Part shown: positions 12,137 to 23,941 of the stretch, piece after piece
Layout of the letters: each line of letters starts with the position of its first letter
How positions within the stretch are numbered: the first letter of the stretch is position 1
Assembly (NCBI RefSeq): GCF_900101865.1
Contig: NZ_FNAH01000002.1
Coordinates: 434,001-498,000 of the forward strand
DNA: 64,000 bases
DNA from: Paracoccus isoporae
GTDB taxonomy: Bacteria > Pseudomonadota > Alphaproteobacteria > Rhodobacterales > Rhodobacteraceae
Reading direction: 5' to 3'
Position numbers and translations under genes: made by a program
The notes under the pieces: model-generated
The model's database searches: none
Told to the model about the DNA's origin: nothing
What the model saw: the letters and a program-made list of their open reading frames with translations, nothing else

Positions 12137-13291
12137 GTGAACTTTGTCAACGACATCCGCTCCGATACGGAGCTGAATTCATTGGGCTTCGCCAAACCTC
12201 CGTCCCGGACCCGCGTCGTGGTGGCCATGTCGGGCGGGGTGGACAGCTCTGTCGTGGCGGCGCATCTGGCCGGACAGGGTTACGATGTGATCGGCGTGAC
12301 GCTGCAGCTTTACGACCATGGTGCGGCGCTGGCGAAGAAGGGGGCTTGCTGCGCGGGACAGGACATCCATGACGCGCGCCGCGTGGCGGAACGCGTGGGA
12401 TTCCCGCATTACGTGCTGGATTACGAGAACAAGTTCCGCGAATCCGTGATCGACGAATTTGCCGATTCCTATCTGGCCGGGGCGACGCCCGTGCCCTGCA
12501 TCCGCTGCAACGAGCGGGTGAAGTTCCGTGACCTGCTGGACACCGCGCGCGATCTCGACGCGGATTGCATGGCGACGGGCCATTACATCCAGCGCCAGAT
12601 GGGCCCGAACGGGGCCGAGCTGCACATGGCCACGGACCAGAACCGCGATCAGAGCTATTTCCTGTTCTCGACCACGCAGGAGCAGCTTGATTTCCTGCGC
12701 TTCCCGCTGGGTCATCTGGCCAGCAAGGCGGAAACGCGCGAGATGGCGGCGCGTTACGGTCTGTCGGTGGCGGACAAGCCGGACAGCCAGGACATCTGCT
12801 TCGTGCCAAACGGGAACTACGCCACGGTGATCGAGAAGCTGCGGCCGGGCGCGGCCGATCCGGGCGAGATCGTGGACATGGACGGCAATGTTCTGGGCAC
12901 GCATCAGGGCGTGATCCATTACACGATCGGCCAGCGACGCGGGCTGGGCATCGGCGGGCTCGGCGATCCGCTTTACGTGGTGAAGCTCGACCCTGACACG
13001 CGCCGGGTCATCGTCGGCCCGCGCGAGGCGCTGTCCACCCGGATCGTGCCGGTGGGCGAGGTGAACTGGATCGGGGACGGTCCGTTCGAGGGGCCCGCCC
13101 GCGAGGTCTCGGTCCGCATCCGCTCGACCCGCCCGCCGCGCGGTGCCATCTTGCGTGCGACCGGTCCACGCAGCGCAGAGGTCGAACTGCTGGATCCCGA
13201 GGAGGGCGTCAGCCCCGGCCAGGCCTGCGTCTTCTACGAAACCGGCGGCACGCGCGTCCTCGGGGGCGGCTGGATTCAGCCGCGCCGCTGA
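12137..13291 (+). CDS. mnmA: tRNA-specific 2-thiouridylase MnmA
   Basis: MnmA installs the 2-thio group on the wobble uridine of Lys, Glu and Gln tRNAs using ATP and a persulfide relay. Counting from the GTG at 12137 (SD AAGAAAGGA-like, 6 nt upstream), the 384-residue protein has the PP-loop S-G-G-V-D-S-S at residues 32-38 and the two catalytic cysteines at Cys121 (C-I-R-C-N) and Cys221 (D-I-C-F-V-P-N-G). An ATG 21 bp further upstream is in frame but has a worse ribosome site. The last 16 bp overlap lpxB tail to tail. Confidence 0.95.
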   Translation: MNFVNDIRSDTELNSLGFAKPPSRTRVVVAMSGGVDSSVVAAHLAGQGYDVIGVTLQLYDHGAALAKKGACCAGQDIHDARRVAERVGFPHYVLDYENKFRESVIDEFADSYLAGATPVPCIRCNERVKFRDLLDTARDLDADCMATGHYIQRQMGPNGAELHMATDQNRDQSYFLFSTTQEQLDFLRFPLGHLASKAETREMAARYGLSVADKPDSQDICFVPNGNYATVIEKLRPGAADPGEIVDMDGNVLGTHQGVIHYTIGQRRGLGIGGLGDPLYVVKLDPDTRRVIVGPREALSTRIVPVGEVNWIGDGPFEGPAREVSVRIRSTRPPRGAILRATGPRSAEVELLDPEEGVSPGQACVFYETGGTRVLGGGWIQPRR

Positions 13292-14430
13292 AGCACATCC
13301 AGCACCGATTGCGCGGCGCGCAGGCCGGGCGGCGCGCCGCCCTGCCCCAGCCGGATCATGGTCTGCGCCATCGCATCGGCCTGCGCGGCGCGTTGCGCGG
13401 GATCTTCCAGCAAGTCCTGCAGCGCCGCGGCGATCGGGCCGGGGCGGCAATTCGCGCCCAGGAACTCCGGCACGGCGCGGGTCTCGCTGACCAGGTTGAC
13501 CAGAGTCACCGTGTCGGTCTTCAGCAGCATCCCGATCAGCCAGCGGGACAGCGGCGCCATGTCATAGGCGATCACCATCGGCACGCCATTCGCCGCCAAC
13601 TCCAGGCTGACCGTGCCAGAGGCGGCCAGCGACAGATCGGACGCGGCAAAGGCCGCCCGCTTCTCACCCGCATCCTCGACCACGATGGGGGCGGTCGGCC
13701 AGCGGCGGGTCATGTCGCGCACCATCCGCGCCACGCCCGGCACGGTGGGGATCACCACGCGCAGTTCCGGGATGCGGTCGCGGACCCGGATCAGCGCCTC
13801 GTCGAAGCGCGGGGCCAGGCGGGAGACTTCGCTGCGGCGAGAGCCGGGCAGGCACAACACCACCGGCGCATCGGCGTCGATGCTGTGGCGCTGCCGGAAG
13901 GCTGCGCCTTCCGATGTGCTGGCCCGCGCCTCCGACACCACGGGATGGCCGACGAAATCGCAGCTCATCCCCGCTTCTTCCATATAGGGCGGCTCAAAGG
14001 GCAGCAGCGCCAGGACGTGATCCACCATTTTCGCCATCTTGGCCGCCCGGCCCGGCCGCCAGGCCCAGACCGAGGGTGCGACATAATGGATGACGGGGCC
14101 GCGATAGCCCTGCGCCCGCGCCAAAGCCGCCACGCGCAGGCAGAAATCGGGGCTGTCGATGGTGATGAGCGCGTCGGGTGCCGTCTCGGCCACGGCGGCA
14201 GCCGTCTCGGCGATGCGGCGCTTGAGATGGCGGTATTTCGGCAGGATCTCGGCGATGCCCATCACCGAAAGCTCCTCCATCGCGAAACGGCTGGACAGGC
14301 CCTGTGCCTGCATCTCCGCCCCGCCGATGCCGTCATAGGCGATGCCCGGTGCAAGCAGGTTCAGCCCCGACATCAGCGCGCCGCCCAGGCGGTCGCCGGA
14401 TATCTCGCCCGCTATCACGAAGAGGCGCAT
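13276..14430 (-). CDS. lpxB: Lipid-A-disaccharide synthase
   Basis: LpxB (GT19 family) joins UDP-2,3-diacylglucosamine and lipid X into the lipid A disaccharide at the inner membrane. The 384-residue protein begins [13 protein letters not shown], the conserved family N-terminus, and carries F-V-G-H-P, L-P-G-S-R-x-S-E-V and the [10 protein letters not shown] block. The frame is open 148 codons upstream, but that stretch is antisense-like sequence overlapping lpxI, so the ATG at 14430 is taken. It is the last gene of fabZ-lpxA-lpxI-lpxB, 46 bp after lpxI. Confidence 0.96.
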   Translation of the reverse strand: MRLFVIAGEISGDRLGGALMSGLNLLAPGIAYDGIGGAEMQAQGLSSRFAMEELSVMGIAEILPKYRHLKRRIAETAAAVAETAPDALITIDSPDFCLRVAALARAQGYRGPVIHYVAPSVWAWRPGRAAKMAKMVDHVLALLPFEPPYMEEAGMSCDFVGHPVVSEARASTSEGAAFRQRHSIDADAPVVLCLPGSRRSEVSRLAPRFDEALIRVRDRIPELRVVIPTVPGVARMVRDMTRRWPTAPIVVEDAGEKRAAFAASDLSLAASGTVSLELAANGVPMVIAYDMAPLSRWLIGMLLKTDTVTLVNLVSETRAVPEFLGANCRPGPIAAALQDLLEDPAQRAAQADAMAQTMIRLGQGGAPPGLRAAQSVLDVLQRRG

Positions 14431-14476
14431 CGCGTTCTCCCCCGTTTCGCAGCCGCAAAGCCGGCGCGCCCTGTGC

Positions 14477-15271
14477 TCAGCGCGCCCACAGGAAAACACC
14501 CGCGGCGCGCGCGCGTTCCACAGCCTGTTCCCGGTCCAGCAGAATGACGCCCCCCGCCTGCCAGGCAATGCCCGCAAGCCCGGCCCGCGCCGCCTCGTCC
14601 ACCGTGTCGGGCCCGAGCGAGGGCAGATCGATCCGCCGGTCCTGATCGGGTTTCGGCGCCTTCCAGAACACCCCGCGCGGCCCGTTCGGGCGCGGCCGCA
14701 TGTCGCGGTGGCGGGCCACGAAATCCAGCATCGCCGCGGTGCCCGGCAGGGTCTCCACCGCCAGGCACAGACCCTGCGCCACCACTGCCCCCTGGCCAAT
14801 ATCCAGCCCACCCAGCCCGGCCACGATCCGCGCCGCGCAATCGGCATCGGAGATGTCACCCGCCGTCGGCTCACCGCAGAGCATCCCTGCCGCGGGGACC
14901 AGGTCGGGCGCGATCTCCGGCGTGCCGACGACCGTGAAACCCCATTCCTCGAACAGCGCGATCACCTCGCGCAGCGCGGCGTCGTCGCCCGACTGCATCG
15001 CGCCCAGGATGCGCGGCACCAGGCTGGCCGTGCGGGGATCGAACGCCTCGGGGTCCAGACGGGGACGGCGCACGGCACCGGCGAAGGTGACCCGCTCCAC
15101 GCCCTGCTCGGACAGCCAGTCGAAGAACGGCACCAGCCGCTCCAGCCGGAAGCTCTGATGCGGCAGCGGCGGCGCGAATCCGTCAAGCGCGGCGATCACG
15201 GGATCGTCCAGCATGGCGGCGACGGCGGGGGCGAGCGCGCCCTGCCCGGCGATGATGGCGGTGCGGCTCAT
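14477..15271 (-). CDS. lpxI: UDP-2,3-diacylglucosamine pyrophosphatase LpxI
   Basis: LpxI (formerly DUF1009) hydrolyses UDP-2,3-diacylglucosamine to lipid X. It replaces LpxH in most alphaproteobacteria. The 264-residue product shows the N-terminal [10 protein letters not shown] block, F-A-G-A-V-R-R-P, and the conserved [11 protein letters not shown] and [18 protein letters not shown] segments. The start overlaps the lpxA stop as ATGA. Gene order lpxA-lpxI-lpxB matches the known alphaproteobacterial arrangement. Confidence 0.95.
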   Translation of the reverse strand: MSRTAIIAGQGALAPAVAAMLDDPVIAALDGFAPPLPHQSFRLERLVPFFDWLSEQGVERVTFAGAVRRPRLDPEAFDPRTASLVPRILGAMQSGDDAALREVIALFEEWGFTVVGTPEIAPDLVPAAGMLCGEPTAGDISDADCAARIVAGLGGLDIGQGAVVAQGLCLAVETLPGTAAMLDFVARHRDMRPRPNGPRGVFWKAPKPDQDRRIDLPSLGPDTVDEAARAGLAGIAWQAGGVILLDREQAVERARAAGVFLWAR

Positions 15272-16050
15272 AGCGGTTTCAGAAAGCTGCGATCGGACGG
15301 GCCGAGGATGAAATCCAGCATCTCCTGCGCCATCGCGCCGTGGTCGTCGGCCTGCACCTGTCGGGCCTGCTCGCGGAATGCGCCCCGGCTCAGATCAGCC
15401 AGCAAACGGCGCAGCTCGGCGATCTCGGCGCGGGACGCGCCACGCCGCTTCAACCCGACCAGGTTCAGCCCGTCAAGATGCGCGCGCGGCCCCTGCACCA
15501 GCCCGAAGGGCAGCACATCGGCCGTGACCATCGACAGCGCCCCGATCATGGCGCCCTGTCCGATGCGCACGAATTGATGAATGCCTGACAGCCCGCCGAC
15601 GATCACGTCGTCCCCGATCACGCAATGCCCGGCCACGGCGACGGAGTTCACCAGCACCACCCGATCCCCGATGCGGCAGTCATGCGCGACATGGCACGAC
15701 GCCATGAACAGCCCGTCATCGCCCACACGCGTCACCCCGCCGCCGCCTTCTGTGCCGGGATTCATCGTCACGTATTCGCGGATCCGGTTGCGGGCGCCGA
15801 TCTCCAGCCGGGTGTCCTCGCCGCGATATTTCAGGTCCTGCGGATCCTGCCCGATCGAGGCGAAGGGATAGATCACCGTCTGAGCGCCGACGGACGTGTC
15901 ACCGCCGATCACCACATGCGATTTCAGCTCCACCCCGTCGCCCAGACGGACCCGCGGCCCGATGACGCAGAACGGGCCGATGCGGACCCCCTGGCCCAGA
16001 ACGGCCCCCTCCGCGATCACGGCAGAAGGGTGGATCAGCGCATCAGCCAT
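15268..16050 (-). CDS. lpxA: UDP-N-acetylglucosamine acyltransferase LpxA
   Basis: LpxA performs the first step of lipid A synthesis, moving a 3-hydroxyacyl chain from acyl carrier protein to the 3-OH of UDP-GlcNAc. The 260-residue protein has left-handed beta-helix hexapeptide repeats over about residues 6-190 and a helical C-terminal domain. The catalytic His is most likely His123 in the H-V-A-H-D-C motif (E. coli His125). The start is coupled to fabZ (overlap 8 bp) and the stop to lpxI. Confidence 0.96.
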   Translation of the reverse strand: MADALIHPSAVIAEGAVLGQGVRIGPFCVIGPRVRLGDGVELKSHVVIGGDTSVGAQTVIYPFASIGQDPQDLKYRGEDTRLEIGARNRIREYVTMNPGTEGGGGVTRVGDDGLFMASCHVAHDCRIGDRVVLVNSVAVAGHCVIGDDVIVGGLSGIHQFVRIGQGAMIGALSMVTADVLPFGLVQGPRAHLDGLNLVGLKRRGASRAEIAELRRLLADLSRGAFREQARQVQADDHGAMAQEMLDFILGPSDRSFLKPL

Positions 16051-16519
16051 CCACGCCGCCTGTCGCCGGCCGGTCCATCATCGCGGTAAATTCGGCCTCG
16101 CAGGCCAGCTCGCCATCGACCGTGCCGCGCCCGGCGAATTTCCAGATCTTGCCACCGCCGCGCTTCACCTCGACATGCAGTTCCAGCACGTCACCCGGCA
16201 CCACCATGCGGCGGAACTTCACCTTGTCGATGGCCATGAAATAGGTCTTCATCCCCCTGTCGGCGAGATCCAGGCTGACGCCCACCACCACCGCCGCGGT
16301 CTGGGCCATCGCCTCGACGATGGTGACGCCCGGCATGACCGGCTGGCCGGGGAAATGGCCCTGGAAATGCGGCTCGTTGAAGGTTACGTTCTTGATCCCA
16401 ACGCCCGCGCTGTTCGGCACGATGTCGCGCACCCGGTCGATCAGCAGGAACGGGTAGCGATGCGGGATGATCCGCTGGATCAGGCCGATATCGGCGTCGG
16501 TCGGGATGGTGTCGGCCAT
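16043..16519 (-). CDS. fabZ: 3-hydroxyacyl-ACP dehydratase FabZ
   Basis: FabZ dehydrates 3-hydroxyacyl-ACP in fatty acid elongation. It also sits at the branch point where LpxA withdraws 3-hydroxyacyl-ACP for lipid A, which explains the operon. The 158-residue protein has the hot-dog-fold catalytic pair His55 ([11 protein letters not shown]) and Glu69. The ATG at 16519 has AAAGG 8 nt upstream. Downstream genes overlap or nearly touch. The usual upstream partner lpxD is not here but at 26.4-27.5 kb. Confidence 0.96.
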   Translation of the reverse strand: MADTIPTDADIGLIQRIIPHRYPFLLIDRVRDIVPNSAGVGIKNVTFNEPHFQGHFPGQPVMPGVTIVEAMAQTAAVVVGVSLDLADRGMKTYFMAIDKVKFRRMVVPGDVLELHVEVKRGGGKIWKFAGRGTVDGELACEAEFTAMMDRPATGGVDG

Positions 16520-16597
16520 GTCTGACTGCCTTTCGAGATGGGTTGGAAACTCTGCTAGCAAAGCGCGGGGCGGATTGGCAAGGCGGCGCGCCGCCGC

Positions 16598-18724
16598 TCA
16601 GCCGCGCCGGCGTCCCTCCACCAGCCAGCCGGTGAGCATGGTGCCGGCGATCAGCGCCAGCCAGATCCAGCCGGGCAGCAGCGGGCGGCGCGACAGGCCG
16701 GTCACCGTCTCTGCCTCGCGCGCGGTCAGCCCGATCCAGCGGCCGGCGATGCCGCGCCCTTCTGCGGGTCGGCCCTCGGCGATGCGGCGCAGCTCCGGCA
16801 CCCCGTCCGAGAGGCGATGGATGCTGCCGCCCGACGCTTCGGTCAGCCCGGCCATGGCGGCGGCATTGGCGACGGTGCGGTCGAATTCGCGCGGCGCGGC
16901 GGGGCCGATGGCGACGGAGCGCGCCAGATCTCCCTGCCGCACGGTATAGAGCCCCGGCGCAGGCGCGGTGAAGCGCCCGGTGAAACTGCCCGGCCCGGCC
17001 TCCTCCAGAGCCAGCTCAGAGCTCTGGCCGTCGGGCCCGGCAATCACCGCCGGTTCGGTCACATCCTCCAGGCTGCGCCGCGTTATCTCGATCCCCAGTC
17101 CGGGCAGGCCGCGCAGCTCCAGCGCCTCCTCCTCAAGCTGCGGCTCCTTCATCGACCAATGCGCCACCCGCCGCATTAGGTCGAGCTGCGGCCCGCCCCC
17201 CTCGAACCCGCGCCCCCAGAGCCAGAGCTGGTCGGAGGCGATCAGCGCCACCCGCCCCTCGCCCTGCCGGCGCAGCATCAGAAGCGGCTGGTTGTCCGCC
17301 CCGGTCATGGCGACGGTCGCGTCTTGCGTGGGCGAGGTCTCGATCATCCGCAGCCAGCGGCCCCAATCATCGCGCGCTTCGGCCTCAGCCGGCGCTTCGG
17401 CGGGGGCGCCCGGCAGCGATGCCGTGACCGGGTGGCGGCGGCCATCGCCGGTCAGCAGCGGACGGAACGGCCGGTCGATGACCCGCCCCGTCGGCCGCGC
17501 CGGCAGCACCGCGCCGAGCGCCGAGCGCGCGATGCTGTCCACCCCGGCGAATTCCGGCCCGGCCGAGACCAGAACCGCGCCGCCCTGCTCCACATAGCGG
17601 CGGATATTGTCGTAATATTGCGGCAGCAGGATCCCCCGCATCCGGAACCGGTCGAAGATGATGAGGTCGAAATCCTCGATCCGCTCCATGAACAACTCGC
17701 GGGTGGGAAAGGCGATCAGCGCCAGCTCGGTCACCGGCACGCCGTCGAATTTCTCCGGCGGGCGCAAGATGGTGAAATGGATCAGATCGACATTCGCATC
17801 CGATTTCAGAAGGTTGCGCCAAGTTCTTTCACCGGCGTTCGGCTCGCCGGACACCAGCAGAACCCGCAGCCGGTCGCGCACCGCGTTGATGCTTAGCGCG
17901 GCCTGGTTGTTGATCGGGGTCAACTCTCCGTCCTGGGTCTCGACGCTGAGCAGCACGACGTTGCGCCCCGCCGTCTCCAGCGTGACGGGAAGCTCGATCC
18001 GTGTGCCGGGGGTGACCGCGACGGTCGCGATCTCCTCGCCATCCAGCGTGGCGGTGAGCGTCATGGGCGCCGCCATCTCGGCGGGTGCTGCGCCCTCATC
18101 GGCAATATGCAGGCGGATGGTGGCGGGTTCTCCGATCAGGGCAAAGCCGGGCGCCTCGTCGATGACAATGCGACGGTCCCAGTCTTCAGGCGTCCCGGTT
18201 TGCAGGAAATGCACCGGGGCGGGCGCGTCGGCGGGCATGGCGGCCGGATCATGGGCCAGCCCGTCGCTGACCACCACCGCACCGGCCAGCCGGTTGGCCG
18301 GTTCGGCGGCAAGCGCGCGCGAGAGCGTCGCGCCAAGCAGCGTGCCGTCCGCGTCATCGCCCAACGTCACCCGGCGGATCTCGGTATTCGGCCAGCCCGC
18401 CAGCTCCGCCTCCATCTGCGCCAGCACCGCGTCGCTCGTGTCTCGCCGTCCCGGCAGGGTCTGGCTGGCGCTGCGGTCATCCACCAGCAGCACGATGTCG
18501 GAGAGCGGGCGCGCCTCGCCGCGCTCCAGCCCCGGCCCGGCAAGGGCTGCGGCGATCAGCAGAAGCGCCGCACCGCGCCACCACGCCCCGCGCAGCCGCC
18601 GCCAGCGGGACAGCGCCGCGACCGCGATCCCCAGCAGGGCCACGATGGCGGCCAGCCAGCCCGCCGCAACCGCCCCGATCAGCGGCGACAGGATCGGATC
18701 GAGAACCAGCCCGCCCCAGCTCAT
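16598..18724 (-). CDS. Large membrane protein of the MoxR operon (glutamine-amidotransferase-like fold)
   Basis: A 708-residue protein with two N-terminal membrane helices (about residues 12-33 and 48-62), a long soluble periplasmic-type region and a final helix near residue 690. The middle contains a class I amidotransferase-like segment (D-L-I-I-F-D-R-F near residues 355-362, then E-Q-G-G-A-V-L-V-S-A-G-P-E-F-A-G), a fold often seen in the last gene of MoxR/DUF58 operons and normally lacking the catalytic Cys. No enzymatic function can be claimed. The start overlaps the preceding gene by 4 bp. A perfect 14-bp GC palindrome (16582-16595) lies just past the stop and could assist termination, though no T run follows. 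Confidence 0.75.
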   Translation of the reverse strand: MSWGGLVLDPILSPLIGAVAAGWLAAIVALLGIAVAALSRWRRLRGAWWRGAALLLIAAALAGPGLERGEARPLSDIVLLVDDRSASQTLPGRRDTSDAVLAQMEAELAGWPNTEIRRVTLGDDADGTLLGATLSRALAAEPANRLAGAVVVSDGLAHDPAAMPADAPAPVHFLQTGTPEDWDRRIVIDEAPGFALIGEPATIRLHIADEGAAPAEMAAPMTLTATLDGEEIATVAVTPGTRIELPVTLETAGRNVVLLSVETQDGELTPINNQAALSINAVRDRLRVLLVSGEPNAGERTWRNLLKSDANVDLIHFTILRPPEKFDGVPVTELALIAFPTRELFMERIEDFDLIIFDRFRMRGILLPQYYDNIRRYVEQGGAVLVSAGPEFAGVDSIARSALGAVLPARPTGRVIDRPFRPLLTGDGRRHPVTASLPGAPAEAPAEAEARDDWGRWLRMIETSPTQDATVAMTGADNQPLLMLRRQGEGRVALIASDQLWLWGRGFEGGGPQLDLMRRVAHWSMKEPQLEEEALELRGLPGLGIEITRRSLEDVTEPAVIAGPDGQSSELALEEAGPGSFTGRFTAPAPGLYTVRQGDLARSVAIGPAAPREFDRTVANAAAMAGLTEASGGSIHRLSDGVPELRRIAEGRPAEGRGIAGRWIGLTAREAETVTGLSRRPLLPGWIWLALIAGTMLTGWLVEGRRRG

Positions 18725-21441
18725 CCGCCCTCCTCCTGGCGCAGACGTTCCAGCAGGGCGGGGACATGGATCTGGTCGGATTTGTAATTGCCGGTCAGCA
18801 CATACATGATCAGGTTCACGCCGAAGCGATGCGCGATCTCGCGCTGCCGCTCGCCATCCATGCCGGTGCCGACGGCGAAGACCGGCAGGCCGCGATCATC
18901 GACGGCCCAGGCCTCGGCCCAGCCATTCCCGCCGATCACCACCGGCGAGACGCCGTCATTCACCGTGCCGTCCCGCGCGCTGCTGGCCTCCACCCAGACC
19001 TCGCCCCCGGCATAGCGGCCCGGAAGGTCGTCCAGAAGGTAGAAGCTGCGGGTCAGCACATGGTCGTCGGGAACCGGCTGCAGGGGCGGCATGTCGAGCG
19101 GACCGGCCAGCCGGCGCAGATCGGCGGAGTTGTCCGGCCCGGTCCCGGCCAGATCGGCATCGCCGGTGTCGAACAGGATCATCCCGCCGCCGCGCAGATA
19201 GCGGTTCAGCCGCAGATAGGCCTGCGCCGAGGGAACCGGCTGATCCGATCCGATCGGCCAGTAGAGAAAGGTCAGCAGCGTCAGATCGGCGGTTTCCAGA
19301 TCCACCGCGACGGGCGAGGTCGGCTCGACCGTGGTGCGCGCGGTCAGGGTGTGTGACAACCCGCTGAGTCCCTGGCGCGAGGTCTCGTCAAGGCCCGCAT
19401 CGCCGGTCAGCACATAGCCCATCGCGAACGCGTTCGCCGCCCGCATCAGGTCCGGATCGATCTCCTGCGCGCGGGACAGATCGGGCATGAACAGCACCAG
19501 CAGCAGCGCCGCCGTCACCCCGCCCGCGCCGCCGCGGCGCAGAACCATCGCGCCCGCCAGATCCGCGACAAGCGCCAGCGTGGCGGCCAGCAGCAGCCAT
19601 CCGGCCAGCGGCAGGCCGGGCGTGGACGACGTTTCCACCGTGGCGCCGGGCCAGCTTGCTTCGGTGATCGGCCCGCCTGCATTCAGCGCCACCAGCCGCT
19701 CGCCGGAGGCGTAGAGACCGGCGGGCACGTCCGGTCCCGGACCCTCGGCGAGCGCCGCCTGCGGCACCGGGGCGGGGTCGCTGGCGTCGCGCAGCCGGCC
19801 GAACCCGTCCAGGATTTCGGTGGCGGTCCAGATCCCGTCCTGCGCCTGCGCCGGGTCGGCCTCCGCTGCGGCGGCGCGCGTGCCCGCGCTGCTGACCAGC
19901 CGGTCCAGCATCTCGACGAACAGGCCCGAGAGCGGCAGGGTCGACCAGTCGGCATTGGCGGTGGAGTGAAACAGCACCAGCCGACCTTCGCCCATCCCGG
20001 CCCGCGTCACCAAGGGCGTGCCGTCGCTCAACGCGGCAATACTGCGCTCGGCCAAGTCCGGCGAGGGTTCCGCCATCAGTTGCGCGCGCACCGTGACATC
20101 CTCGGGGATGGTCAGTCCGCCAAAGGGACCATCCGCATCGAAGGGCGCGATCGGGCGCGGCGCGCCCCAGCTCAGCGCGCCGCCCATGTCACGCCCCCCC
20201 GGCCGCAGACGCACCGGCAGCAGCGGCTCCATCACCAGATCGGGGGCGGCGGCCATGCGCGGCCCGGCAAAGCGGATCAGCAGCCCGCCCTCCGCCACCC
20301 AGTCGGCCAGCGGGCCATCCGGCTCCAGACCGACTCGGTCCATCATCACGATCACGTCCGGGCCGGCGCTCAGCGCGTCGGTCAGCCCGGTCTCGATCAG
20401 CCGGGCGGATCCGGCAAGCGCACTGCGCAGGTAATGGGCCGGCGACAGCAGCGCCTGCCCTTCCGAGGTCGCCCGCCCCTCCGAGATCAGCGCCACCACG
20501 GGACGCCGCAGCCGGTCATCGCCCAGCACCAGGGCGGCGGCGGATTCGACGCCGTCCACCGCGAATCGGGTCACCCGCCCCAGCAATTCGGGTGGCAGAT
20601 CGACCTGGACCGGCCGGATCGTCACCCCGCCCTCGCGGCGCGGCGGACCGGGGCTGAGCCGGGCAAGTTCCCGCGGAATACCCTGCGGATCGGGGCCGAG
20701 GGCAAGGATGTCGGGCGCCTGCTCGCCCGTCGTCGCCAGCTCCAGCACCGGCTGCGGGCCATCGCCGATCATGGACAGGCTGGTCGCGGGGATCGCTTGC
20801 GGGATCACCTCCACCGGCCCGGCCCCGGTCAGCGCGGCGAGCCAGGCGGCGCGGTTGGGATGATCCAGCCCGTCGCTGAACCAGATCGTGCGCAGCACCC
20901 CGTCGGGCAGATCGGCGAACATTTCGGCATCCGCCACGGGATAGCGACCCGGCCAGGGCTGGGGCTGCGCCGCGCGCAGGGTCGCGGCCACCGACCCGTC
21001 GGCCGCAAAGATCAAAGGCGCGTCGCCCTGCCCGTCGGCCAGCAGGACCGAGACCGGACGACCGGCGGCGATGGCGGTCTCTGCCGCCCTGACCGCGCGG
21101 TTGCGCGCTGCGTTCCAGCCTGGTGCTGCGGTCGCGCCCGCATCCATCACGATCAGCAGCGCGTCGCCCTCCTGCTGGGGCGGCGGCGGTCGCCAGACCG
21201 GCTGTGCGAAGGCCAGGATCACCGCCGCCACCGCGATCATGCGCAGCAGCAAGAGCCACCACGGCGTGCGGCGCGCGATCGGTTCGGGGTCGCGCAGCCC
21301 GGCCAGAAGGGCTGTGCCGGGAAAGCGGATCCGGGTCGGCACCGGCGGCAAGGCGCGCAGCAGCCACCACAGCAGCGGCAGAACCGCGAGCGCCGCCAGC
21401 ACCAGCGGCGCGCCGAAACCTATCGGGCCCAGCATCATCAT
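18721..21441 (-). CDS. BatA/DUF4159 domain membrane protein of the MoxR operon
   Basis: A 906-residue protein. The N-terminal 90 residues match the BatA membrane region (helices near residues 8-27 and 61-80, with the motif R-I-R-F-P-G-T between). A long extracytoplasmic region with a von Willebrand-like core follows, then helices near residues 640-690, and a C-terminal DUF4159 domain (F-L-Y-W-P-I-G; L-N-R-Y-L-R-G-G-G-M-I-L-F-D-T-G-D). Similar proteins accompany MoxR ATPases and DUF58 proteins and are thought to take part in chaperone-like maturation of envelope or periplasmic complexes; the client here is unknown. The gene overlaps both neighbours by 4 bp. Confidence 0.8.
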   Translation of the reverse strand: MMMLGPIGFGAPLVLAALAVLPLLWWLLRALPPVPTRIRFPGTALLAGLRDPEPIARRTPWWLLLLRMIAVAAVILAFAQPVWRPPPPQQEGDALLIVMDAGATAAPGWNAARNRAVRAAETAIAAGRPVSVLLADGQGDAPLIFAADGSVAATLRAAQPQPWPGRYPVADAEMFADLPDGVLRTIWFSDGLDHPNRAAWLAALTGAGPVEVIPQAIPATSLSMIGDGPQPVLELATTGEQAPDILALGPDPQGIPRELARLSPGPPRREGGVTIRPVQVDLPPELLGRVTRFAVDGVESAAALVLGDDRLRRPVVALISEGRATSEGQALLSPAHYLRSALAGSARLIETGLTDALSAGPDVIVMMDRVGLEPDGPLADWVAEGGLLIRFAGPRMAAAPDLVMEPLLPVRLRPGGRDMGGALSWGAPRPIAPFDADGPFGGLTIPEDVTVRAQLMAEPSPDLAERSIAALSDGTPLVTRAGMGEGRLVLFHSTANADWSTLPLSGLFVEMLDRLVSSAGTRAAAAEADPAQAQDGIWTATEILDGFGRLRDASDPAPVPQAALAEGPGPDVPAGLYASGERLVALNAGGPITEASWPGATVETSSTPGLPLAGWLLLAATLALVADLAGAMVLRRGGAGGVTAALLLVLFMPDLSRAQEIDPDLMRAANAFAMGYVLTGDAGLDETSRQGLSGLSHTLTARTTVEPTSPVAVDLETADLTLLTFLYWPIGSDQPVPSAQAYLRLNRYLRGGGMILFDTGDADLAGTGPDNSADLRRLAGPLDMPPLQPVPDDHVLTRSFYLLDDLPGRYAGGEVWVEASSARDGTVNDGVSPVVIGGNGWAEAWAVDDRGLPVFAVGTGMDGERQREIAHRFGVNLIMYVLTGNYKSDQIHVPALLERLRQEEGG

Positions 21442-22318
21442 CGCGCCGCCAGCACGCCGTGCAGCCAGATCAGCGCCTCCGATGCCGGCCGGCCGAGGTC
21501 ATGGGTGCCGAACAGCGCCCCGGCCTGCGTCGCCATGCGCGAGAGATCCTCGCGCCGCGCGGCCAGCCGGGCGCGATAGGCCATGCGCAGCCCCTCGGCA
21601 TCGCGCGTGTCATGGCGCAGCCCGCCGGCGGTCTCGAAGCGGACCGCGCCGCCAAAGGGAAACTCTTCCTCGTCCGGGTGCAGCAGTTGCAACAGCACGG
21701 CCGTTGAGCCGAAGCCCGAAAGATTGCCGAGGAACTGAGCGAGCAGCGGTGTCTCGACCAGGAAATCGTCGATCAGCACCACCACCTGCCCCGGCCGCGC
21801 CATCGCGGGATCGGGCGCATCGCCATCGCCCGGCAGAAGCGCCTGACCCGCCAGATCGAGGCTCAACTGCCCGGCCTGGACATTGCCGCCCCCCGGCGCC
21901 CGGCCGAGCAGCGATACCCGCTCGCCCCCGCGCAGCATCGACAGCGCCAGCGACAGGCCGATCAGCCGGGCGCGGTCCTGCTTTGTCTCGCCCGCCGCGC
22001 CCTGCCCGGCATAGGCCATTCCGGCCCCGCGCCCGATCCAGATGGCCGCGGTCCGCGCGGTCTGACGCTCGCGGTCGCGGACGAACTGCGCATCCCCGCG
22101 GGCCGAGCGGCGCCAGTCGATCGCTCGTGCCGTATCGCCCTCATGCGCGGGGCGGTATTGCCAGAAATCCTCGCCCGTCCCGGCGCGGCGCAGCCCGTGC
22201 CCGCCCGGCGCCACGGTGGCGGCGACCGGCCCGCGGGTCAGGATCAGCGGCGGCAACGCGCCCGCGGCGGCTTCGGCCCGGGCGCGCAGAATGGCGGCGG
22301 AACTGGCGCTCCCGGCGC

Positions 22319-22322
<4 letters not shown>
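21438..22322 (-). CDS. DUF58 domain protein
   Basis: A 294-residue DUF58 protein, the standard partner of MoxR AAA+ ATPases. The family signature is visible as E-G-D-T-A-R-A-I-D-W-R-R-S-A-R-G-D near residues 58-74, followed by a metal-ion-dependent-adhesion-site-like region (V-V-V-L-I-D-D-F). The GTG start overlaps the moxR stop by 4 bp and the stop overlaps the next gene, so the four genes are translationally coupled. The role is inferred from the family: adaptor or substrate-binding partner of the ATPase. Confidence 0.87.
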
Positions 22323-23317
<995 letters not shown>

Positions 23318-23374
23318 GACAATTCTCTCTTTCTGCTCTAGAACGCATGAAACCACGGATCGAACGCGGGTGAA

Positions 23375-23941
23375 ATGGGCAAACCGACCGAGGCAGATGG
23401 CAGGAACGGGCCGGCGGCAGACCGCGCAGGCGGGCTGATCGGCGCTGCGAAGACGCAGGGCACGCGCGGGCCGGCGCCGGTGCATCTCTGGGATCCGCCC
23501 TATTGCGGCGAGATGGACCTGACCATCCGCGCCGACGGGGTCTGGATCCATGAAGGCGCGCCGATCGGGCGGCCCGAAATGGTGCGGATGTTCGCCAATA
23601 TCATGAAATTCGAGGATGGGCGGCATTACCTTGTCACCCCGGTCGAGAAGATCGGGATCCAGGTCGAGGATTCGCCCTTCATCGCCGTGGACGTCGATCT
23701 GGACGCGGCGGAGATCCGTTTCACCACCAATATCGGCGATCAGGTGACGCTCGGCCCGGATCATCCGCTGACCATCGCCGGCACGCCCGACGAGCCGCGC
23801 CCCTATGTCGAGATTCGCGGCGGGCTTTTGGCCCGCATCGACCGCAAGAGCTTCTATCGCCTGGCCGAGGCCGCCTCCGCCGGCCCCGATGGCCGGATGG
23901 GTGTGACCTCGGGCGGCCGGTTCTTTCCGCTGGAGACGTGA
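23375..23941 (+). CDS. DUF1285 family protein
   Basis: A 188-residue soluble protein of the DUF1285 family, known structurally but not functionally. The conserved W-D-P-P-Y-C-G-E-M-D-L-x-I and D-G-V-W-x-H-E-G-x-P-I-G-R-P blocks are present after a variable, Gly/Ala-rich tail of about 30 residues. It is divergent from moxR with a 57-bp gap, so a bidirectional promoter is likely there. Its TGA shares one base with the start of the next gene (TGATG), implying coupling. Confidence 0.85.
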   Translation: MGKPTEADGRNGPAADRAGGLIGAAKTQGTRGPAPVHLWDPPYCGEMDLTIRADGVWIHEGAPIGRPEMVRMFANIMKFEDGRHYLVTPVEKIGIQVEDSPFIAVDVDLDAAEIRFTTNIGDQVTLGPDHPLTIAGTPDEPRPYVEIRGGLLARIDRKSFYRLAEAASAGPDGRMGVTSGGRFFPLET